Position numbers and translations under genes: made by a program
Notes under the pieces: model-generated
What the model saw: only the letters and a program-made list of their open reading frames with translations
Told to the model about the DNA's origin: nothing
Database searches by the model: none
DNA from: an uncultured Chitinophagaceae bacterium
GTDB taxonomy: Bacteria; Bacteroidota; Bacteroidia; Chitinophagales; Chitinophagaceae
Length of the DNA stretch: 64,000 nucleotides
NCBI GenBank assembly: GCA_937862815.1
Contig: CALMED010000038.1
Coordinates: 62,001-126,000 of the forward strand
Direction of reading: 5' to 3'
Part shown: positions 57,836-64,000 of the stretch, piece after piece
Layout: the number at the start of each line of letters is the position of its first letter
How positions within the stretch are numbered: the stretch's first letter is position 1

Positions 57836-60658
57836 TCAGTTTCTCCTGAAATTATTCATTCCCGGCCGGTTTTGCGCCGGTTTGCCAAAATTTCTCAGCC
57901 GGTAGGTGAAGGTGAGCATAAAGTATTGCTGCAGTACCACGTTCTGCACGTCCTGCACAAAGGTTTCGGTGGTGGTACGGGCGATGCTCTGGTTTTGTTT
58001 GAGCAGGTCAAACACAGAGAGCTTGAGTTCGCCGGTCTGATTTTTCAGAAACTTCTTACCTGCCGACATGTTCCACAGCCAGAAACTCTGGTTGAATCCA
58101 TCGGCAAGTCCGCTGAAACTCTGGTTGGCAATATCGTTCTGGAAGAACCATCCCTTTTTCGACAGCAGGTTGAACTGCAGGTTGGCGAGTTGGGTAAAGA
58201 AATTGTTGTTCAGCTGCGGCTGAATGCTGTTGCGCACTACGTTGTAATTGACCGTGTAGGACACATTGAAGTCTACAAATTCACTGATATTGCTCGCCAC
58301 CACCCATCCGCCGTTGTAGTTGTAGGTGTTGGCCGTGTTTTCCACTTTGTTGATCAGGCCCGGGGCGCGGGTGTAGCCGAAACCGGCATTGAAGTTGATG
58401 CTCGATTTGATGAATTTAAGCGGCATGCCGTAGGTAACAAAACTGCGCAGGTTGCGGTAGCCCTGCAGGTTGATGGGCTTGCTGAGCTGGGAACCACGGA
58501 AGAGGGTAACACCGGGCGCCAGCACCGAGTCGGCGGCTGCCACATAGGTGGCATTGGCTACGAAGTCCTGTGTGGCTGTGGCGAACAGGTTGACAAAAAA
58601 GCTGCGGCCCTTGCCGGTATTGGTGAAAATATAGCGGGTCACCAGGGTGTGGCTGAACGACTGGTTGAGTTCGGGGTTGCCGGTGCTGAGGAACAGGGGG
58701 TTGCTGTTGTTAATTACATTCTGCAACTGGTTAACGGAGGGGGCATTGGCGTTGGTGCGGTAAAACACCCGGAGGTTGGCCTTGGCCGACAGTTTTTTGC
58801 GCCACTGCAGATTGGGCAGCAGGTTGCTGAAGCTGCGCTCGAAGCGGGCATTTACGGGAAACACCTGGTCGCTGCCGAGGGTGGCATACTGGTAATTGAG
58901 ACCGATGGCAAACTGGTTGTCGCGGTCGCCCTTGCGGTAGGTGATGCCGGGGCGGTGGGTATGGTAGGTGTTGTCGAATTTGTTGGACAGTACGGTATCA
59001 AAGCGGGTATACTTGCCGGTGCTGCTTTCAAACTGCAGGGTTTGCTGGTCGGCCTTGTTAAACGTGAACGAAGGCGCATAGCTGAACTGCAGTTGTCCCT
59101 GCTTGCCAACGGGCTCTGTGTAAGTAACGTTGGTGGAGAGGGTGGTGCCGCTGGTGAGGTTGTCGTTGAACTGCCGCAGGCTGTCGGTAAAGGGTGTGCC
59201 GGTGGTGAAGAAAATATTTTCCGCGTCGGTGAAGTTGTCGCTGCTGCGGTTGTTGAGGGCTGTGTTGAAGTTCACCGAAACGGAACGGCCGCGCTTGCGG
59301 AAACTGTGGCGGTACAGGATGTTGTTGTTGAGGTTGTACCCGTTGCTGATCAGGTCGCGGATGTTGGTGGTTTTGTTGATGGGCTGGGTGGGGCTGAAAA
59401 AGTTGTCGCCCCGTACATCGCGGATGGAATTATTTTTCTGAAGCGACAGGTTGGGCGTGATGATGATGCTGTTGAAGCTGTCGATGTTGTATTCCAGGCG
59501 GGCGTTGATGCGGTGGCTCCAGTTGTTGCTGCGGATGAGGCTGGCTTCGTCGTAAAACTGGGTGCGGCCGCCGCTGAGAAACTGCTGCCGGTTGAGAAAC
59601 TGATCGTTTACATTGTTGCTGTTGTTGAAAAAGTAGCTGCCGGTGGCGGTGATTTTTTTGCCCCATTTATCGGTGTAGTTCACGCCAAAGGCATTGGTGC
59701 GGCTGATGCCGGCCTGCTGGCCGATGGTGAAGTTGTTGTTGCCGCCGCCCCACATGCCTCCGCCGGGGCGCCCACCACCGCCGCGGTTGTTGGTGTTGCT
59801 GGTAACACCCAGCAGGTCCTGGGCGGCAAAGTTCTGCTGGTTGATGTTGTTGGTTAGCCCCACCACCGAGATGCGCCTGTTTTCTTTCAGGAAAGTCATG
59901 TTACCCCCGGCGCTGTACCGGTCGTCGGTGCCGTAGCCGGCAAATACCCGGCCGTACTGGCCGTTGCGCATATCGGCCTTGGTGACAATATTGATGGCTT
60001 TGACGGTGTTGCCATCGTCCACCCCGGTCACCTGGGCCTGGTCGCTCAGGCGGTCGAATACCTGTATTTTATCAATCACTTCGGCGGGCAGGTTGCGGAG
60101 AGCGGCCGTGGCGTCGTCGCCAAAGAATTCCCGTCCGTCAATGGTCACCCGCTGCACGGTTTCGCCCTGGGCGGTAACGTTCCCCTGGCGGTCAACGGTG
60201 ATGCCGGGCATTTTTTTCACGATGTCTTCACCCGAAGCATCGGGATTTACTTTGTATTGGCTGGCGCTGTACTCGGCCGTATCGCCTTTCTGGCGTACGG
60301 GAGGCTGGTATACGATCACCACCTCGCCCAGCTGGGTGGCGGCGTTGGTCATGTTAATGGTGCCCAAATCCACCGGTACGCCCCGTTCCAGGCGGAAACG
60401 GATAATTGCGGGTGCGAAATTGATGTAACTGATGCGGAGCAGGAAGCTGTCGGCCGGCAGACCGCTAAACTCAAAGCGGCCCTGGGCATTGCTGGTAACC
60501 GAACGTTGCAGAGGGGTGCCGCCCACGCGGCTGATTTCTACCGTGGCGCCGGAGAGAGCTTTCTTTTCGGTGGTGTCGTAAAGGGTGCCTTTCACCTGCT
60601 GGGCCCGGGAAGCGGTGGCGAGCAGTACAACCAGGAGCAGCGACAGAACAGAACGCAT
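57836..60658 (-). CDS. TonB-dependent-receptor-like outer-membrane beta-barrel protein
   Basis: 940 residues; signal MRSVLSLLLVVLLATASRAQ. A carboxypeptidase-regulatory-like domain (about 22-100) begins VKGTLYDTTEKKALSGATV. The plug-like segment has DASGEDIVKKMPGITVDRQG and NLPAEVIDKIQVFDRLSDQA. The rest is a large barrel typical of the OMP_b-brl_3 group. A glycine-rich loop (about 292-312, with RGGGGRPGGGMWGGG) is unusual. It probably needs the TonB system at 5334-8112. It lies just upstream of the ECF sigma gene on the same strand; a functional link is possible but unproven. Confidence 0.9.
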   Translation of the reverse strand: MRSVLSLLLVVLLATASRAQQVKGTLYDTTEKKALSGATVEISRVGGTPLQRSVTSNAQGRFEFSGLPADSFLLRISYINFAPAIIRFRLERGVPVDLGTINMTNAATQLGEVVIVYQPPVRQKGDTAEYSASQYKVNPDASGEDIVKKMPGITVDRQGNVTAQGETVQRVTIDGREFFGDDATAALRNLPAEVIDKIQVFDRLSDQAQVTGVDDGNTVKAINIVTKADMRNGQYGRVFAGYGTDDRYSAGGNMTFLKENRRISVVGLTNNINQQNFAAQDLLGVTSNTNNRGGGGRPGGGMWGGGNNNFTIGQQAGISRTNAFGVNYTDKWGKKITATGSYFFNNSNNVNDQFLNRQQFLSGGRTQFYDEASLIRSNNWSHRINARLEYNIDSFNSIIITPNLSLQKNNSIRDVRGDNFFSPTQPINKTTNIRDLISNGYNLNNNILYRHSFRKRGRSVSVNFNTALNNRSSDNFTDAENIFFTTGTPFTDSLRQFNDNLTSGTTLSTNVTYTEPVGKQGQLQFSYAPSFTFNKADQQTLQFESSTGKYTRFDTVLSNKFDNTYHTHRPGITYRKGDRDNQFAIGLNYQYATLGSDQVFPVNARFERSFSNLLPNLQWRKKLSAKANLRVFYRTNANAPSVNQLQNVINNSNPLFLSTGNPELNQSFSHTLVTRYIFTNTGKGRSFFVNLFATATQDFVANATYVAAADSVLAPGVTLFRGSQLSKPINLQGYRNLRSFVTYGMPLKFIKSSINFNAGFGYTRAPGLINKVENTANTYNYNGGWVVASNISEFVDFNVSYTVNYNVVRNSIQPQLNNNFFTQLANLQFNLLSKKGWFFQNDIANQSFSGLADGFNQSFWLWNMSAGKKFLKNQTGELKLSVFDLLKQNQSIARTTTETFVQDVQNVVLQQYFMLTFTYRLRNFGKPAQNRPGMNNFRRN

Positions 60659-60805
60659 GAATTATTTGTTTTATGGGAGTTAGACGCAGATAAACGTCCG
60701 GACAGGCGGATGGTTGACCGGTTCTGGATGAGTGGCCGCGAGGCTGTACCAGCGCACGGGTGACCGAATGTGCGGCAATTTACCGCCGGAACCGGTACAA
60801 CTGCC

Positions 60806-60813
60806 TAACTTTG
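60806..60813 (+). promoter_or_regulatory. -7 element of the 75-residue protein gene
   Basis: TAACTTTG, 15 bases before the ATG at 60829. No clear -33 TTG. Confidence 0.5.
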
Positions 60814-60828
60814 TAAAAATTGCAGTTT

Positions 60829-61056
60829 ATGAAGCGGTGGATGATTGCTTTCTCTCTTACAGTTGTACTTGCACTCGTGGCATCCGTTGCGGAGGCCCAG
60901 TGCTCCATTTGCACCAAAACGGCTTCCCAGCTGGGCGAAAAGCCGGCCGCTGCGCTCAACAGCGCTATCATTTACCTTATGGCCACCCCGCTCCTCATCA
61001 TCGGTTTTGTTGGCTGGCGCTGGTGGAAGGGGCAGCAGCAGGAAGAGGAAGTGTAA
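60829..61056 (+). CDS. Small membrane protein with CSIC motif
   Basis: 75 residues. Signal MKRWMIAFSLTVVLALVASVAEA is followed by QCSICTKTASQLGEKPAAALNSAIIYLMATPLLII, of which QCSICTKTASQLGEKPA and the following membrane helix are the key parts, and ends GWRWWKGQQQEEEV. The CxxC placed just after the export signal could bind heme, copper or form a disulphide. I recall similar small proteins in other Bacteroidota but know no function. It diverges from the large outer-membrane protein gene. Confidence 0.75.
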   Translation: MKRWMIAFSLTVVLALVASVAEAQCSICTKTASQLGEKPAAALNSAIIYLMATPLLIIGFVGWRWWKGQQQEEEV

Positions 61057-61059
61057 AGG

Positions 61060-61190
61060 GTTGCGGGTTGCTGGTTCAATCTACTGGGTTACGGGTTATG
61101 TGTTATGTGTTATGGGTTACGTGTTCTGTAATCACAAATCTGGAATCATAAATCAGCAATCTTCAATCCAAAATCCCCGGAACCGCCGCT
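61060..61190 (+). repeat. Low-complexity degenerate repeats
   Basis: Strings of GGGTTAxGTGTTATG-like words followed by AATCACAAATC, GGAATCATAAATC and AGCAATCTTCAATCC words. No gene is supported in this stretch. Confidence 0.6.
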
Positions 61191-61270
61191 GATCGTTGCA
61201 CAACAGCCGACAGCGCCTTGCAGTTCCCATCGGGTTCCAACCTCACGCCGTTCCACCTCACGCCTCACCC

Positions 61271-61588
61271 TCATTCTTCCCCCTGCTGTTCAAACTTGGC
61301 CACCACCTCGGGCTGCTTGTGCGATCCGTCGCAGAACGGCGGATTCTTCGTGTGCTTGCACTGGCAGAGCCACACGGTTTCGTCTTTTTCGGGCGTGTAT
61401 TTGAGGCTTTTGTAGGTCATAACGGTTTCCCCGTTTTCTTCGTACCAGAGCTGCTTGTGCTGTCCGTCGCAGAAGGGTTGCTTGCTGCTGAGGCCGCAGG
61501 TGCACCAGGCGTAGGTTTTACCTGCCTGCAATTCCACTTCCGCCGGATAACATTGGGCCACGATGGGTAAACTGTGATTGCTGTCCAT
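61271..61588 (-). CDS. CDGSH iron-sulfur domain protein, two domains
   Basis: 105 residues from MDSNHSLPIVAQCYPAEVEL. Two CDGSH-type 2Fe-2S sites are present: CTCGLSSKQPFCDGQH (about 29-44) and CQCKHTKNPPFCDGSH (about 74-89), each with the C-x-C-x(n)-P-x-C-D-x-x-H ligand set of three Cys and one His. Double-CDGSH proteins of this length are known in bacteria and carry labile redox clusters. It follows meaB on the same strand with 49 bases between. Confidence 0.93.
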   Translation of the reverse strand: MDSNHSLPIVAQCYPAEVELQAGKTYAWCTCGLSSKQPFCDGQHKQLWYEENGETVMTYKSLKYTPEKDETVWLCQCKHTKNPPFCDGSHKQPEVVAKFEQQGEE

Positions 61589-61637
61589 GAATAGTTGTTT
61601 TGATGTAGATGTATAGCTGCGAAAATACAGGTTCTGT

Positions 61638-62552
61638 TCATGTGCCGGCCGGGGAGGCAAAGCCGGCCACAAAGCGGTAGAGGTTGAAGCCGGGTTCCTG
61701 CAGTTGGGTGGCAATACGGTCTTTCAGCTCGGCTTTGTTCACGTCTTTCATGCGCCGGTGCTGGATGAGCTGGAAGGCCTTTTCGGCCAGCAGCCAGGGT
61801 CGTCGTTCGTTGTAGCGGCCCAAGGCCAGGTATTGGCGGATCTCGTTCCATAGTTCGGCGGTGCCTTCATGGCGGAGGGCTACCGTCTTCACAATCGGCA
61901 CAGGCCCCCGTTCCTGCTGGCGGGCGGGTGGCATCATCAGCCGCAGGTTGTGCACAAAGCGGTCGGCATCGGGGCGGTCGGCTTTGTTGATGACGAACAG
62001 GTCGGCGATCTCCATCAGTCCGGCTTTCATGGTCTGTATCTCGTCGCCCGCTTCCGGTACCAGCACCACAACGGTTACATCGGCCAGCCCGGTGATTTCG
62101 ATTTCGCTCTGTCCCACACCTACGGTTTCCACGATCACGTAATCAAAGCCGGCGGCCTTGCACACATCGGTGATCTCCAGGATTTTGGGGTGGAGGCCGC
62201 CCAGTGATCCGCGGGTGGCCAGCGAGCGGATGAACACGTTGGGGTGGTTGTACCAGTCGCTCATCCGGATGCGGTCGCCCAACACCGCCCCGAGGTTGAA
62301 GGGTGAGGAGGGGTCCACGCACAGCACGGCGGCTTTTTTGCCATCGGTCACCAGCTGTTTCAGCAGGGCATCCACCAGGGTGCTCTTACCGGCGCCGGGC
62401 GGACCGGTGAGGCCAATCACCGGTACGCTGGAAGCGGGCAGCTGCTGCAGGAAGGCTTCGGTGCCCGGCACTTCGTTTTCCACCAGTGAAATACAACGGG
62501 CCAGGCTTTTGGTATCGCCATCCAGTAATCCTTGGAGCAGGGGTTGCCACAT
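61638..62552 (-). CDS. meaB: Methylmalonyl-CoA mutase-associated GTPase
   Basis: 304 residues. P-loop GLTGPPGAGKSTLVDALL (from residue 47), switch and G motifs VLCVDPSSPFNLGAVLGDRI, VIVETVGVGQSEIE and NKADRPDA are those of the MeaB/ArgK G3E family. It loads and protects the B12 cofactor of methylmalonyl-CoA mutase; the mutase genes are not in this window. The start sits four bases after a TAGGTTTG element that mirrors the one for the divergent ligase gene. Confidence 0.94.
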   Translation of the reverse strand: MWQPLLQGLLDGDTKSLARCISLVENEVPGTEAFLQQLPASSVPVIGLTGPPGAGKSTLVDALLKQLVTDGKKAAVLCVDPSSPFNLGAVLGDRIRMSDWYNHPNVFIRSLATRGSLGGLHPKILEITDVCKAAGFDYVIVETVGVGQSEIEITGLADVTVVVLVPEAGDEIQTMKAGLMEIADLFVINKADRPDADRFVHNLRLMMPPARQQERGPVPIVKTVALRHEGTAELWNEIRQYLALGRYNERRPWLLAEKAFQLIQHRRMKDVNKAELKDRIATQLQEPGFNLYRFVAGFASPAGT

Positions 62553-62556
62553 GGGA

Positions 62557-62564
62557 CAAACCTA
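62557..62564 (-). promoter_or_regulatory. -7 element of meaB
   Basis: TAGGTTTG on the minus strand, four bases (TCCC) before the ATG. It is part of a 13-bp perfect inverted repeat with 62604-62616 (CAAACCTACTGGA at 62557-62569 against TCCAGTAGGTTTG). Confidence 0.6.
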
Positions 62565-62608
62565 CTGGAAAAGGATGAGAAAAAGTTTTCCGGAACGGGG
62601 GAATCCAG

Positions 62609-62616
62609 TAGGTTTG
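62609..62616 (+). promoter_or_regulatory. -7 element of the second O-antigen ligase gene
   Basis: TAGGTTTG, six bases (ACGCCC) before the ATG at 62623. Mirror image of the meaB element, centres 52 bp apart. Confidence 0.6.
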
Positions 62617-62622
62617 ACGCCC

Positions 62623-63861
62623 ATGATGCAATACCGGGCAATCGTTCATTTGTACATTTTCATGCTGAGCGTGGCAGCGGCCCTCACCGGCTTTCTCTAC
62701 AGCCGCAATTTGCTGAGCATCGGGATGATTGGCCTGGTGCTCAACGCTTTTTCGCAGCCCGGCCTGGGAGAGCGGCTGCGCCTCTGGTGGAACAACCGGG
62801 CGTTGGTATTGCTGGCAACCGCCTTTCTGCTGCCGCTGCTGTCGGGGGCCTGGTCGGAGAATACGGATGACTGGTGGCACGCCACGCAGATCCGCATTCC
62901 GCTGTTGGTACTGCCCATCGCTATGATCCGCCAGGAAGGATTCGCCCGTCGCCATCTGCTGCTGCTCAGCTGGTGCTGGATGCTGTTGCTCCTGAGCGGG
63001 GTGCTGTGGAGCCTTCTGCAGTACCTGCAAAACCCTGCTGTCTTCAACCAGGCCTACCAGGTAGCCAAGGTGATGCCCACACCGGCTCATGCAGATTACA
63101 TCCGCTTCAGCATGGCCCTTGTTCTGGCCCTTCTGTTATGGCTCCATGTGGAGTGGAGAGGCTGGCTGCCGGACCGGGCCCGTTGGTGGATGCGGCTCCT
63201 CGCAGCCGTCTTCGTGGTATACCTGCACCTGCTGGGGTCCAAAACCGGCTGGCTGGGGATGTATGGGGTGGTGTTTCCGGTGGCCCTGTACATGCTCTGG
63301 CGCCGGAAGCAACGAACGGCAGCGGCCGCGCTGATGGCCGTTGTGCTGCTGACACCCTGGCTGGGGTATCGCTATGTTCCCACCATCCACAACCGCATCG
63401 GGTACATCCGCTACGACTTTAACCTCTACTCACAGAATGTATTTGTGAAAGGACTGAGCGATGGCAACCGGGTACTCAGCTGGAAAGCCGGCTGGCAGGT
63501 GTTCCGCGACAACTGGTTAACAGGCGCTGGTTTTGGCGACATTATGCCCGCTCTGGCCGCCTGGCACCGCAATCACAACACCCTGGTTGAGAACAGCGAG
63601 GTCTTTCTCGGCAACGAATGGCTCATGATGGCCTGCGGCGCAGGAATAGCGGGTTTCCTGCTGTTCACCTTTGCCGTACTGGCCTTGTTTGTTGCCACCC
63701 CCTGGCGCCGTTCCCTGCATGCGGTGGCCATGCTGTTGTTTTTCCTGTTTACCTTTCTGTACGAAAACACACTCAGCATCCAGCTGGGCGCTTTTCTATA
63801 TCCCTTTGCCATTATGTGGTGGTACCGGCTCCTGCAGGAACCGCCGGCCATGGAAGGATGA
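62623..63861 (+). CDS. O-antigen ligase / polymerase family membrane protein, second copy
   Basis: 412 residues from MMQYRAIVHLYIFML. About ten to twelve membrane segments. The periplasmic loop has VKVMPTPAHADYIRFSMAL-type sequence (APAHADYIRF is the landmark seen as PTPAHADYIRF) and the conserved end RNHNTLVENSEVFLGN with the VEN/NHNT histidine. It differs clearly from the ligase at 25807. It heads towards a glycosyltransferase gene at the window edge and probably belongs to a second polysaccharide locus. Confidence 0.88.
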   Translation: MMQYRAIVHLYIFMLSVAAALTGFLYSRNLLSIGMIGLVLNAFSQPGLGERLRLWWNNRALVLLATAFLLPLLSGAWSENTDDWWHATQIRIPLLVLPIAMIRQEGFARRHLLLLSWCWMLLLLSGVLWSLLQYLQNPAVFNQAYQVAKVMPTPAHADYIRFSMALVLALLLWLHVEWRGWLPDRARWWMRLLAAVFVVYLHLLGSKTGWLGMYGVVFPVALYMLWRRKQRTAAAALMAVVLLTPWLGYRYVPTIHNRIGYIRYDFNLYSQNVFVKGLSDGNRVLSWKAGWQVFRDNWLTGAGFGDIMPALAAWHRNHNTLVENSEVFLGNEWLMMACGAGIAGFLLFTFAVLALFVATPWRRSLHAVAMLLFFLFTFLYENTLSIQLGAFLYPFAIMWWYRLLQEPPAMEG

Positions 63862-63900
63862 GTGCCTGATATGTTATACCTTGAATAAATGGACGAAAAA

Positions 63901-64000
63901 ATGTCATCTTTTTCAATTGTCATTGTGGTGAAAAACGCAGCGGCCACGTTGCCACGCCTCCTGCGCAGCCTTGATGGCCTGAGCAATGATGTGGTAGTGG
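63901..64000 (+). CDS. Family 2 glycosyltransferase, 3' end beyond the window
   Basis: Only the first 33 codons are inside the window. MSSFSIVIVVKNAAATLPRL and LLRSLDGLSNDVVVV-type text (visible to DVVV) match the GT2 opening: a beta-strand SIVIVVKN, then the VLRSL helix. An ATG at 63889 in the same frame is an alternative start. It begins 39 bases after the ligase gene in the same direction. Confidence 0.8.
   Translation, partial: MSSFSIVIVVKNAAATLPRLLRSLDGLSNDVVV

Overview
The window is a chromosomal segment of a Bacteroidota bacterium, most likely a member of the Chitinophagaceae or a close relative. The evidence is a SusC/SusD outer-membrane pair, a protein with a type IX secretion sorting tail, many lipoproteins, Bacteroidota-type promoters (TTG, about 19-22 bp, TAnnTTTG) that often sit only 4-7 bases before the start codon, and a general lack of Shine-Dalgarno sequences. 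No rRNA, ordinary tRNA, CRISPR array, insertion sequence, integrase or phage gene was seen.

Layout. 1-4577: the end of a susC gene, susD and a strong terminator. 5334-8112: an exbB-exbD-exbD-tonB operon, the energy source that SusC-type receptors need, bounded on both sides by copies of a short hairpin element. 8282-10174: a DUF4914 protein with a P-loop. 10653-13889: an AT-rich two-gene island (SGNH protein and MBOAT O-acyltransferase) between two direct repeats of about 255 bp. 13905-17892: a P-type cation ATPase diverging from a DppC-like ABC permease. 18288-20882: a repeat-bearing T9SS cargo protein. 21207-25153: lipoproteins, a small envelope protein and a vanadium-haloperoxidase/PAP2-type lipoprotein. 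25807-30042: O-antigen ligase, chain-length-type protein, flippase and an Lrp/AsnC regulator.

30149-30427 holds the most unusual item: an apparent stand-alone RNA gene with its own consensus promoter and intrinsic terminator. Its two ends fold like a leucine-type tRNA, but its anticodon loop is abnormal and about 98 nt are inserted in the variable arm. 30486-34290: small membrane protein, PHP phosphodiesterase, trmB, DUF5522, an alkyltransferase-like protein without the reactive cysteine, and a TSUP exporter. 34499-43131: a secreted PD40-amidohydrolase fusion, a NUMOD4 protein, an orphan ParA, a 63-residue protein and DNA polymerase I. 43326-47417: a membrane protein, a Fic protein with an inverted-repeat operator, a SMUG2-like glycosylase, a DsbA-family protein and a PfkB kinase.

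47518-55397 is an efflux region. A TetR gene with a palindromic operator is followed by a scar in which the first codons of a TolC gene abut the last two thirds of an ABC-2 permease, so most of an ABC exporter operon has been lost. A complete RND pump (membrane fusion protein, inner-membrane pump, outer-membrane factor) lies just beyond. 55429-61056: nitroreductase, an ECF sigma/membrane protein/Spy-like periplasmic operon, a large TonB-dependent-type outer-membrane protein and a 75-residue cysteine-containing protein. 61271-64000: CDGSH protein, MeaB GTPase, a second O-antigen ligase transcribed divergently from meaB, and the start of a family 2 glycosyltransferase, probably the edge of another polysaccharide locus.

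Functional names come from motif recognition by eye; no database search was run.
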